48,149 nucleotides of DNA from an uncultured Synergistales bacterium (GTDB lineage: Bacteria; Synergistota; Synergistia; Synergistales; Aminobacteriaceae): assembly GCA_905233455.1 (NCBI GenBank), contig CAJOES010000011.1:3959-52107 (forward strand), given 5' to 3'. Below the pieces are notes generated by a model. That model saw only the letters and a program-made list of their open reading frames with translations. It did not search any database and was not told where the DNA came from. The first letter of the stretch is position 1. Each line of letters begins with the position of its first letter. Position numbers and translations under genes: made by a program. Below, one piece after another: positions 28,652 through 37,252 of the stretch.

Positions 28652-29839
28652 CTATTTTCCTCCGCCCCAATATCTGCTGTTATTGGACGGTGGTTCCCCT
28701 GTATTCTGATCGCTCCAGCCGGTATTGCCCCAGCGGGTGCTGCTGTTATTGCCGGTATTCTTTTTCGTGCTTGTGTTTTGCTTTCTCGTGCTGTTATTCT
28801 TTTTCGTCTGCTTGGGCTGGGTTCTGTTCGCTGCTGCTGCCGGTGTAACGGAAGATGCGTTAGTCCTGCCAGCCGTGAACGTTACGCTGTAGGAAATGTT
28901 CCCGCTTCCGCCGTTCTTGCGCGTAAGTCCCGACACTTCAACGGTGAAAGAATCTCCGGCCTGATAGTCTATGTTGTCCGGACGGAATATTATGCACTGA
29001 TCATATGCTACAGAATTATCCGCAATGCTGAAGTATCCGTTATTGCCTGACCTGCCGAAGTTCCATGTTTTTCCGTCGCGCTTTCTGGTGAGCCTTACAC
29101 TGACGCTGTTGAACTGGCTGAACACGTCGCTGTTGGGAGTTACGGACCATGCAGTTGACTTGTTGAAGTACTCGACAGGCGTTGAGCTTGCTGGCCAAGT
29201 GATATATTCCCTGCTTATAGGCCATTTCTTCCAGTTGAGATATTGCTGGTACTCCTGCTGACTGAGCACACGTGATGAACTGCCGGGAAACTCCTCAATG
29301 ACGTACGTAACCGCATATCCCCTTCTGGTGCTGATACCGAAGCCGACTTTCTTCATGCGGGGATTCATGAGCCACCTGCGATGGCCTACACGCGAAATAT
29401 TCGAGCTGTCTGAATCATCCATGCACTGAATGACGCTCTGAACCGGAGACATGTTGCCGGACATTACGCCGTTGATGAACTTCTGACCCATCGACAGGTT
29501 TCCGTGTGATGCTGCATCATATGCCACCTTATAGAATGACTCGCTCATATCACGCGGCTTTGCGGGAGTATGTGATAGTCCGTTCAAGGCATCAAGCAGA
29601 ACTGCCCCGTGCTGTGCCCTGTTGTTGTAGTCGTCATTGAGCACAACCGAAGGAACACCAATCAGACTGCGTATGTAGTTCAGCTCGTTCAATGCCTCAT
29701 TGAGGACTTCACGCCTGACTGTCCCGGCACTGTACGGAGCGAATGTCGGTGCTGTGATATATACGCTGTCCGAAGCATAAGAAGATGACGATAGTAATAT
29801 AAATAGAAAGAGAACTGCTGCAAATTTCTTCAGCCTCAT
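28652..29839 (-). CDS. Secreted CAP/SCP-domain protein with basic, Asn/Thr-rich C-terminal tail
   Basis: Signal peptide; ALNELNYIRSLIGVPSVVLNDDYNNRAQHGAVLLDALNGLSHTPAKPRDMSESFYKVAYDAASHGNLSMG. Confidence 0.85.
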   Translation of the reverse strand: MRLKKFAAVLFLFILLSSSSYASDSVYITAPTFAPYSAGTVRREVLNEALNELNYIRSLIGVPSVVLNDDYNNRAQHGAVLLDALNGLSHTPAKPRDMSESFYKVAYDAASHGNLSMGQKFINGVMSGNMSPVQSVIQCMDDSDSSNISRVGHRRWLMNPRMKKVGFGISTRRGYAVTYVIEEFPGSSSRVLSQQEYQQYLNWKKWPISREYITWPASSTPVEYFNKSTAWSVTPNSDVFSQFNSVSVRLTRKRDGKTWNFGRSGNNGYFSIADNSVAYDQCIIFRPDNIDYQAGDSFTVEVSGLTRKNGGSGNISYSVTFTAGRTNASSVTPAAAANRTQPKQTKKNNSTRKQNTSTKKNTGNNSSTRWGNTGWSDQNTGEPPSNNSRYWGGGK

Positions 29840-29870
29840 TAATGATCAAATCTCCTGAAATAAATTTTAT

Positions 29871-29958
29871 CTGTCTTGAAGTTGGGATAATTATAATGAA
29901 TTGAAGGGAAAAAAAATTGCGTAAGTTATTCGAATTTATGTTTGCATTGAGGATTTTG
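29871..29958. repeat. Direct repeat copy 1 (promoter-like)
   Basis: tcttgaagttgggataattataatgaattg...gggaaaaaaaattgcgtaa...ttgcattgaggattttg; matches copy 2. Confidence 0.9.
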
Positions 29959-30017
29959 TCTGCATATATCCAAGCCGTAAGAACTGCAGGTGCATTCAAT
30001 CTCAATTAAGCAAATTA

Positions 30018-30108
30018 GTCTATCTTGAAGTTGGGATAATTATAATGAATTGGCGGGAAAAAATTTGCGTAACTCTTTCGATTTTATATTTTGCATTGAG
30101 AGATTTTA
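30018..30108. repeat. Direct repeat copy 2 (promoter-like)
   Basis: atcttgaagttgggataattataatgaattgg...gggaaaaaatttgcgtaa...ttgcattgagagatttt. Confidence 0.9.
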
Positions 30109-30119
30109 CGGGCTATAAT
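30091..30119 (+). promoter_or_regulatory. Predicted sigma70-type promoter for the zinc-ribbon gene
   Basis: TTGCAT (30091-30096) - 17 nt - TATAAT (30114-30119). Confidence 0.75.
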
Positions 30120-30162
30120 GCCAAAAACTATTCTATACAAAATTCACGGAGGACAAAAAATT

Positions 30163-30324
30163 ATGGCTAAATTCAAATGTCTTGAATGCAAAAAAGAATT
30201 CGAGATAGATTCTTCATCGCCGTCGAGACGCTGTCCGGAATGTATGAGCCGTTACCTTGAGCTTGTGTCCGGAGAGATTCCTCGCGGTAAGTCATGGAGT
30301 GCCAAAAGCTATTCAGCAAGGTAA
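30163..30324 (+). CDS. Small zinc-ribbon protein
   Basis: MAKFKCLECKKEFEIDSSSPSRRCPECMSRYLELVSGEIPRGKSWSAKSYSAR; two CxxC knuckles; ggagga RBS. Confidence 0.8.
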   Translation: MAKFKCLECKKEFEIDSSSPSRRCPECMSRYLELVSGEIPRGKSWSAKSYSAR

Positions 30325-30333
30325 GGATGAATC

Positions 30334-31362
30334 ATGCCGGAAGATAATTTGACGCAGGAACTTGAAGCCGCCGCCGAGAAGAGCAGGAGAGACGCTGAAA
30401 GCATACCTGACTACATAAAGAATGCACCGGACTTTCTGGCCTTGAAGTCTGTATTCACTCCCAGCCGGGGAGATATGGGCGGAGGTTTCTGCGTGGTATT
30501 CGAGAAAGGGACAGGCAAAACGGTATTCCAGATATTCTGGCTCGCAAAGCCCTACAACAAGGGCACGATGATTGAACCGACTCAGACATGGCGCAAGTTC
30601 GTGAAGTCTTTGCCGCAGATGGGGCCGCTAGACAAGGAATGGGGCGAGAAACTGCAGGAACAGCTCAAGAGCATTTTCACGGTTGATGAGAAGCTGAAGC
30701 TCTTAGAGAACTACACAAAGGCCAAGATACGGCAATTAGAGAGCATAATACGCAGGGCATTCGAGAATACCTCTCAATGCGTGTTCAGTGCCGTAACCGA
30801 TGCAGAACCGGTAATGCGCAGGGAGCTTGAACGCGCAAAGATAATCAAGCCTCTTCCGCCGACACCTGAAGAGTTAGCCCGACAAAAGCAGGAGATTGAA
30901 GACCGCAAAAAAGAAGAAGAGGAAGAGAGGGAGAAGCAGGAAGCCCAGAAAGATGCAAACTTTGAGGGAACGATTATAATCTGCCAGCCTTTAGTGGATC
31001 CTATCAGGGGGAAGGCATCATCAGAGATTGCTCCGGGAGATATTATCGGCGTAAAGCTTGACGGCGAGGGAACAAGCGCACTGGTCAAAAAATATCTTGA
31101 GGAGAACAACATAGATCCTTTGTTCCCTGTCGTAGAGATAAAAGAAACTGCTGGTAAAAAGTTCCTTTACGTGAAGATAAGCGATGACATAAGGGGGGCT
31201 GTAGGAATAACAAAAGATCTGAAGATACGCACTAAAGAAGATTTAAAGGCAGTACAGCCAGAAAATAACGGAGTATCGTTTATCGGGGATATGTTTTTCT
31301 TCAGCCTTTTAGCTGTGGCAGTAGTAGCACTGCTTTTCGTTATAAGGTATTTCTTCCTTTAG
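30334..31362 (+). CDS. Uncharacterised protein with charged coiled-coil middle and single C-terminal TM anchor
   Basis: 342 aa, good frame; no signal peptide; EEEEEREKQEAQKD coiled coil; C-term FFFSLLAVAVVALLFVIRYFFL. Confidence 0.8.
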   Translation: MPEDNLTQELEAAAEKSRRDAESIPDYIKNAPDFLALKSVFTPSRGDMGGGFCVVFEKGTGKTVFQIFWLAKPYNKGTMIEPTQTWRKFVKSLPQMGPLDKEWGEKLQEQLKSIFTVDEKLKLLENYTKAKIRQLESIIRRAFENTSQCVFSAVTDAEPVMRRELERAKIIKPLPPTPEELARQKQEIEDRKKEEEEEREKQEAQKDANFEGTIIICQPLVDPIRGKASSEIAPGDIIGVKLDGEGTSALVKKYLEENNIDPLFPVVEIKETAGKKFLYVKISDDIRGAVGITKDLKIRTKEDLKAVQPENNGVSFIGDMFFFSLLAVAVVALLFVIRYFFL

Positions 31363-31368
31363 CAAAAA

Positions 31369-31406
31369 ACAAAAACCCTCCTGCAGCAAATACAGGAGGG
31401 AAATTT
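31369..31406. terminator. Bidirectional terminator
   Basis: aaaaaccctcctgcagcaaatacaggagggaaatttt, perfect ccctcctg/caggaggg stem between convergent ORFs. Confidence 0.75.
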
Positions 31407-32762
31407 TCAGCTCATATAAAAATAATTATATGTTCTTGCTAGAGTTACAGCTATACTCATTATACTGACAAGACAAGCCACTTCCTTTTCATGTTTTATG
31501 TTCCGTAAGAAAGAAAATGCTGACAATGCCATTAATGAAACGGGGATAAAGTATCTTCCCTGTACTCCTTCAATAATGAGAGAGCCGGGTTGATCCCATG
31601 CAAAGTATTCATACATGTCCAGTGCAAGAACTGTAGCCGCAAATCCTAAAATCATGATGATTCTATGTTTTATAGAAATGTTGAGCCGTCCAAGTGCCGC
31701 ACCGGCAGCTATAAGGAAAATATATATTGCTTTAAACCATATAGGCATTCCTAAATTAAGCCACCCCAACTGACCAATGAAAGAATTAACATAAAATTTC
31801 ATAAGAATTATGTTGCTCCTGATAATTATCTTCAAGAATCTAAATGGGTTTTCCTTGATAAATTCCATCTGGGCTGATATATCGGCTTTATTCAGTGCAA
31901 AGCTCACGCCATGCCTTGACACACTGAAGTACAGCCACACAAAAGATGAAACTAAACATACTGCAAGCATAATCACTCCGAAAGAATAATATTTTTTTCT
32001 GCTGCCAAGCCTCTTGTACGGCATCAGGAAATACAGCAGTAGCACAGTGCCGTAAACCTGTTTCAGAAGCCCCACGATCACAGCCATAACAATCAGCGCA
32101 ACACACTGCCGAACGGTGAGCCGATCTTCGCATCGTGTCAGGGACAATATATACGCTGATACCAGCATACACCCTCCAAACACTACAGCATCAGCAGCGA
32201 TTGAAGCACTTTCTGCCAGATACATAGGCATCATTGCCAGCAGGAATATCAAAAGGCCTTTTTCCGGAAGAAGCCTTATCGCCATAAATACGCATAAAGC
32301 CGAGAACAGTACAGCACCAATGCGCATGGCATAATATATTTCGCCCGCAGTTCCTCCGACTGAACGCACAACATACGCGCCCAATGCTTGAGGAAAATAT
32401 ACTATGGGAGCATATGAGCCGGTATTATTGATTGTTCGCATATCTCTGGAAGCATTTACAGGTTCAGACATAAAATCAGCTATATCCTTGAATGAATATC
32501 TGCCTTCACTTTGAACAATATTACCTACATACTTCTCTTGAAAAAATACTGACGGGACAAAAGATACGAGATTATTCTTATTGCTGAGGTTGTGTACCGG
32601 GCTTGCTAAAGTTCCTTCCGATATCTGCCAAGCTCTTGCAAAGTGGTTAGGTTCATCGGGAATCTGAAATACTGGAGTAAGAAATGCTAATGAAATTCCT
32701 GCAAAAAGCATAAACAACACATAAAACCATTCTATGCCTCCTGTACCCATTCCAGAAGACAA
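31407..32762 (-). CDS. DUF2142-like polytopic membrane protein (glycosyltransferase-like); true start may be ATG at 32821 in other repeat-length variants
   Basis: LAFLTPVFQIPDEPNHFARAWQISEGTLASP N-terminal motif, about 12 TM; ORF-track start is TTG at 32762. Confidence 0.85.
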   Translation of the reverse strand: MSSGMGTGGIEWFYVLFMLFAGISLAFLTPVFQIPDEPNHFARAWQISEGTLASPVHNLSNKNNLVSFVPSVFFQEKYVGNIVQSEGRYSFKDIADFMSEPVNASRDMRTINNTGSYAPIVYFPQALGAYVVRSVGGTAGEIYYAMRIGAVLFSALCVFMAIRLLPEKGLLIFLLAMMPMYLAESASIAADAVVFGGCMLVSAYILSLTRCEDRLTVRQCVALIVMAVIVGLLKQVYGTVLLLYFLMPYKRLGSRKKYYSFGVIMLAVCLVSSFVWLYFSVSRHGVSFALNKADISAQMEFIKENPFRFLKIIIRSNIILMKFYVNSFIGQLGWLNLGMPIWFKAIYIFLIAAGAALGRLNISIKHRIIMILGFAATVLALDMYEYFAWDQPGSLIIEGVQGRYFIPVSLMALSAFSFLRNIKHEKEVACLVSIMSIAVTLARTYNYFYMS

Positions 32763-32766
32763 CAGG

Positions 32767-32806
32767 TTGTCTTGTCTTGTCTTGTCTTGTCTTGTCTTGT
32801 CTTGTC
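32767..32806. repeat. Perfect pentanucleotide SSR (TTGTC)8 / (GACAA)8
   Basis: Exactly 40 nt of uninterrupted TTGTC read directly. Confidence 0.99.
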
Positions 32807-32910
32807 AATTATGGTGGCCATTTTGATTTTGTCAAGCTCCTTTCTGCGTAATTATACACAAAATCAATCATCCCTGCAAAATCACCAAAAGCATAGATAA
32901 AACATTTTGC

Positions 32911-32940
32911 TTGCATAAAAAATATTCCGGCGGTTATAAT
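32911..32940 (+). promoter_or_regulatory. Predicted promoter for XRE regulator
   Basis: TTGCAT (32911-32916) - 18 nt - TATAAT (32935-32940). Confidence 0.65.
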
Positions 32941-32981
32941 CCTTTCATTCAATCTTTTATGTTAAAGGAGTATTCAGAAAG

Positions 32982-33356
32982 ATGGCAGTTGCAGCCAACA
33001 TACGTCTTCAGAGAAAAAAAGCAGGACTGACGCAAATAGATTTAGCCGAGAAACTTGGAGTATCAATCGCTACATTAAGACGCTGGGAAGCAGGAGAGAC
33101 TTCACCGACAGGCACAAGGATAATGGAACTTGCGAAACTTCTTCATATATCTCCTGATGAAATAGTGAGTGATGAGAAAGAAGCCGCAAAGGAAACATCA
33201 AAGCTGCTTTATCCCTCTCGTGAAGAAAATCCTGGAATGCTGGTATTTGAAGGGGAAGGTACTAGAATTGAACTTCCCCCTACAGAAAAAGGCTATGAGC
33301 TTTTCAACAAACTTGTAGAGAACCTCATAGACAGGAACAAAAATCAGCAGGCGTAG
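32982..33356 (+). CDS. XRE-family HTH transcriptional regulator
   Basis: IRLQRKKAGLTQIDLAEKLGVSIATLRRWEAGETSPTGTRIMELAKLLHISPDEIV. Confidence 0.93.
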   Translation: MAVAANIRLQRKKAGLTQIDLAEKLGVSIATLRRWEAGETSPTGTRIMELAKLLHISPDEIVSDEKEAAKETSKLLYPSREENPGMLVFEGEGTRIELPPTEKGYELFNKLVENLIDRNKNQQA

Positions 33357-34084
33357 CTTTGTCCTCCGGTCATATTCTCTAAGCTCTGCATAACTTCAGC
33401 ACTAAGCCCCATAGCTTTGCCCAGCTTGGTGAGATATTTGCGTTCGGCTTCAGTGTCAACCTCAATCGCCATCAGTGAAGCCGAATATACCTGTGCCGCA
33501 AGTTCAGGCCTGCCCTTTACTGCCGCCACGATTTTAGCCGTCTCCATAGGCCCTTGCAATTTCTTGATCACGTAATTCATGCCTTCCTGGCCGAGCCCGT
33601 TCTTCTGGAGAGTCCCTGTTATCTTGCTGAACTCGTCAGCATCAACCTGACCGTCCGCTTTTGCCGCATCAATCATCGCCGTAATGATTATCTCTGCATC
33701 ACTGCTCTGCTGCTGCGGTGTGGGCTGTGTATATGCTTGGGGTACAGCCTGAGCCTGTGCCGCTGCGCCTGAAGTCCCGCCCATAGTGTTTTTGAGTGCC
33801 TTATAGGCCATCATTCCGAGAAGTCCCATCATGCCGCCGCCAAGACTGTTAGCCGTAGTGCTCTGTGATTTCCCCGTGAGTGCTCCGAGAAGCGCGCCTA
33901 TTCCTGCCGCCGCGAGGTTGTCGCCTCCTACAGTGTTCTTGACGCTCTGTCCTGCCCCCATAAGTGAGCCTAAAATGTCCTGAATGCCGCTTCCTGCCGT
34001 TGACATTCTTGAAGATGAGGTAGGTGAAGTGTTAATGCTTGTCTGCACCATTGAACCCAGCAGATCCATAAAGTTTAATGCCAT
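33344..34084 (-). CDS. DUF533/TerB-like protein
   Basis: MALNFMDLLGSMVQ...; SDAEIIITAMIDAAKADGQVDADEFSKITGTL...; start placed at 34084 after AAAGGAG. Confidence 0.8.
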   Translation of the reverse strand: MALNFMDLLGSMVQTSINTSPTSSSRMSTAGSGIQDILGSLMGAGQSVKNTVGGDNLAAAGIGALLGALTGKSQSTTANSLGGGMMGLLGMMAYKALKNTMGGTSGAAAQAQAVPQAYTQPTPQQQSSDAEIIITAMIDAAKADGQVDADEFSKITGTLQKNGLGQEGMNYVIKKLQGPMETAKIVAAVKGRPELAAQVYSASLMAIEVDTEAERKYLTKLGKAMGLSAEVMQSLENMTGGQSYAC

Positions 34085-34249
34085 GAAAAAATTTGCTCCT
34101 TTCGCAAAATATAGTGTTTTGAAAGATTGTAGCATGTCCCGTCAGTATAATGCTGAAAAAATTTCATTGACTTTTGTCTATGTATCTTGATATTATTCCA
34201 CTCTCATAGATGGCCGTCTATAACATTAATATTTAAGGCAGTGATAAAA

Positions 34250-35257
34250 ATGTTATGGAGATTTTTTCAGGAACAGTTGCTTGGGATGAACTGGCTGAAC
34301 GATTTAACCGGGAAAATTCTTGATTCTGTAGGAATTGATATATCTTCATCTGTGGGTGCAAGCATTCAGTTTTTTGTATATGACACGCTCAAAATTTCTG
34401 TTCTGCTGTGCATACTGATTTTTGCGGTATCTTACGTTCAAACATTCTTTCCGCCTGAACGCAGCAAAAGAATCATGGGACGTTTCAGAGGTATCAAGGC
34501 AAACATAACCGGTGCGCTTCTTGGTGCTGTAACTCCTTTCTGTTCATGTTCGTCAATACCGATTTTCATGGGCTTCACCAGTGCAGGGCTTCCTTTGGGC
34601 ATGACGTTTTCATTTCTTATCTCGTCGCCTATGATTAATCCGGGAAGCCTCGTTTTACTGATGAGCATATTCGGAACTAAAATTGCTTTTGCGTATATAT
34701 TTCCGGGTTTGTGTATCGCTGTACTGGGCGGTATATTCATTGAACACCTGCATATGGATAAATACATTGAAGATTTTGTGTACTCAAGGCCGGGAATAAT
34801 TGATGCTGATATTGAGTTCCTGAACTTCACACAGGCTGAACGTATAAAATATTCTCGCAGTGAAGTCAAAGCAACTTTAAGGGTAGTATTTCCGTATATT
34901 TTAGCTGGAGGCGGGATCGGTGCAGTGATACATAACTATATTCCTGAAAGCATAATCGGCGGCATACTCGGTGATAAAAGCCCGTTCGGGGTAATCATTG
35001 CCGCAATCACAGGAATTCCAGTTTACGCGGATATATTCGGAACAATCCCTATAGCTGAGGCACTGCTCGCTAAAGGTGCTCTGCTAGGTACGGTGATCAG
35101 CTTCATGATGGCAGTTACGGATTTGAGCCTTCCGTCAATAATAATGCTCCGTAAAGTCATAAAGCCCCGTCTTCTTGCTGTATTTATCCTGACATGTTCA
35201 GCGGGAATAATCATAACCGGTTATGTGTTCAATGCTTTTGCGTATATGCTGATGTAA
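34250..35257 (+). CDS. Permease of the DUF318/UPF0718 (ArsP-like) family
   Basis: ITGALLGAVTPFCSCSSIPIFMGFTSAGLPLGMTFSFLISSPMINPGSLVLL. Confidence 0.88.
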   Translation: MLWRFFQEQLLGMNWLNDLTGKILDSVGIDISSSVGASIQFFVYDTLKISVLLCILIFAVSYVQTFFPPERSKRIMGRFRGIKANITGALLGAVTPFCSCSSIPIFMGFTSAGLPLGMTFSFLISSPMINPGSLVLLMSIFGTKIAFAYIFPGLCIAVLGGIFIEHLHMDKYIEDFVYSRPGIIDADIEFLNFTQAERIKYSRSEVKATLRVVFPYILAGGGIGAVIHNYIPESIIGGILGDKSPFGVIIAAITGIPVYADIFGTIPIAEALLAKGALLGTVISFMMAVTDLSLPSIIMLRKVIKPRLLAVFILTCSAGIIITGYVFNAFAYMLM

Positions 35258-35269
35258 GGAGGTGAGAAT

Positions 35270-35545
35270 ATGAATGCTGTTGATGCCTCATTGATCTGCA
35301 AGGCTTTGAGTGATGCCAACAGAATCCAGATAGTAGAGCTGCTGACTCACGGCGAAAAGTGCACATGCGAGCTTCTTGAACATTTCAGCATAAGGCAGCC
35401 TACACTCACGCACCACATGATGACTCTGAATGAATGCGGACTCCTCATCAGCAGGAAAGAAGGCAAACGTACATTTTACGCATTGGACTGCGGGACTCTG
35501 CGGGAGTTCAGGGAGTTCATTGCGGGGCTTGAATGCAGGTGCTGA
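35270..35545 (+). CDS. ArsR-family transcriptional regulator
   Basis: CKALSDANRIQIVELLTHGEKCTCELLEHFSIRQPTLTHHMMTLNECGLLISRKEGKRTFYAL; CTC metal-site motif. Confidence 0.93.
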   Translation: MNAVDASLICKALSDANRIQIVELLTHGEKCTCELLEHFSIRQPTLTHHMMTLNECGLLISRKEGKRTFYALDCGTLREFREFIAGLECRC

Positions 35546-35645
35546 TTTTGCCGTAATCAGCGTATGTTGATTTGAAGTGGCTGTGATAAAATTCAACGCA
35601 CTTTTCATTCAATAAAAATTTTTATTTTAATAGGAGGTTATTTCA

Positions 35646-36635
35646 GTGAAGAAGTTTTTATGTGCATCGCTGGCAGTACTCCTCGTTCTTTGCAGTGTCT
35701 CTTTTGCGTCGGCAGAGTTCAGGTTTGAGCGCAAAGTCAGCATTGTATGCCCTTGGGGCGTAGGCGGCGGAGCAGACTCAACGTTACGCCCGATCGCTAA
35801 CCTGCTGAAGGATATTCTCGGCCAGGAAGTCGAAGTCGTCAACGTAACCGGAGGCAACGGTGTTACTGCAGTCGAGTACGTCTACAAGCAGCCCGCAGAC
35901 GGCTATACGTTCATGCTTGGTACTCAGAGCCTGTTCATGCAGGACATACAGGGCACAACGTCAATGAACTTCAAGGAAGAATTTATCCCTGTAGCGCGTC
36001 TTGTTCATGCAATCAACGTAATAACCGCGTCGAAAAAGGCAATGGACAAAAAGGGCTATAAGACGTTCTCAGAGATGAGGGACTACGTAAAGCAGAATCC
36101 GTTTGAGGTCAGTGTAGGAATGCTCACCAGCACGGGACTTGACGGCGCATCGCTGAATCAGGCTATTGAAGGGCTTGATATTCTTGATGTCTCGTATCCT
36201 TCAGGATCAGAAATGAACTCGGCACTTGTCGGCGGACATATTGACATCATGGTTACGGGAACTGATGAAATAGAGGGACTCATTGCGGCAGGTGATATTG
36301 TCCCGCTCCTTGCGCTGTGCGAAAAGAGGATGAAGCGTTATCCCGACGTGGAATGCTCCGTAGAGCTCGGCATCAATTCAGTGTTAGGGCCTGCAAGGGG
36401 AATCTTCGCGAAGAGAGGCACGCCGCAGGAAGCCATTGATGCACTCGTTGCCGGTATCGCTAAAGCAGTTGAGGATCCTTCATGGCAGGCATTCCTGGTT
36501 CAGGGGTGCTACGATGAAAGACCGGGATTCGCCGGGCCGGAGGAGTACGCAAAAGCCTGTGAGGAGGACTATAAGCTGCTCAGTGATTACCTCAAGGCTG
36601 AAGGTGTCATGAAGAAAGATTATTACGCGAAATAA
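35646..36635 (+). CDS. Tripartite tricarboxylate transporter substrate-binding protein (Bug/TctC)
   Basis: Signal peptide; VSIVCPWGVGGGADSTLRPIANLL...VEVVNVTGGNGVTAVEYVYKQPADGYTFMLGTQS. Confidence 0.93.
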   Translation: MKKFLCASLAVLLVLCSVSFASAEFRFERKVSIVCPWGVGGGADSTLRPIANLLKDILGQEVEVVNVTGGNGVTAVEYVYKQPADGYTFMLGTQSLFMQDIQGTTSMNFKEEFIPVARLVHAINVITASKKAMDKKGYKTFSEMRDYVKQNPFEVSVGMLTSTGLDGASLNQAIEGLDILDVSYPSGSEMNSALVGGHIDIMVTGTDEIEGLIAAGDIVPLLALCEKRMKRYPDVECSVELGINSVLGPARGIFAKRGTPQEAIDALVAGIAKAVEDPSWQAFLVQGCYDERPGFAGPEEYAKACEEDYKLLSDYLKAEGVMKKDYYAK

Positions 36636-36705
36636 TTAGAGTCTATCGGGAGGTGATTTTGTGCCTCCCTTTTTTTATTGTATTTGAGGAGAGAAATTAC
36701 ACAAC

Positions 36706-37236
36706 ATGTTTGAATTAATCTGCAACGTTCTCTTATGGCTGGGACTTCTCTACGCATACTGTTTCAACGTCCTTGAAGCCCCTATCCCTGACAGGGTAGC
36801 CAGAAATCCCTACACGCTGAAGCCGGATATGTGGCCTAAGACGATAATAATATTACTTCTTATCTGCATAGCATTGAACATCATCAACATAATACGCAAG
36901 AACAAGAACAATCCCGAATTTTCACTTGATGCCCTGCTCAGTATCCGTGCCCGTATGTGCATGGGTATAGCTCTTGTTGTCGGTGCAAGTTTCGTCCTTG
37001 AGCCGCTTGGGTACATGGTTACGTGCGTGCTTGTGCTGTTCCTGTACGGCTTGCTGCTTGGCCAGCGTCATGTTATACGGCTTGCGTTGATGTCGGTAGT
37101 TCTGACTCTGGTGCTGTATGTTGTCTTCAGCGTCTTGCTGTCGGTGAATCTTCCGAGAGGGACGATACCTGAACTGCGGAATTTCTCGCTGTACGTTGAA
37201 GGCATAGTATCTTCCGTGAAGTCCGCAATATTTTAG
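36706..37236 (+). CDS. Tripartite tricarboxylate transporter TctB-type small membrane subunit
   Basis: 176 aa, 4 TM, between TctC- and TctA-type genes. Confidence 0.88.
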   Translation: MFELICNVLLWLGLLYAYCFNVLEAPIPDRVARNPYTLKPDMWPKTIIILLLICIALNIINIIRKNKNNPEFSLDALLSIRARMCMGIALVVGASFVLEPLGYMVTCVLVLFLYGLLLGQRHVIRLALMSVVLTLVLYVVFSVLLSVNLPRGTIPELRNFSLYVEGIVSSVKSAIF

Positions 37237-37252
37237 GGAGGGTTAAGAGATT

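Noticed and set aside
29709-30005. 98-aa ORF on - strand spanning the duplicated intergenic repeat
   Set aside because: Overlaps the start of the CAP-domain gene in another frame and runs through AT-rich repeat; no RBS or homology pattern.
32767-32806. CRISPR-like array
   Set aside because: The 5-nt unit is a simple sequence repeat without spacers; no cas genes in the window.
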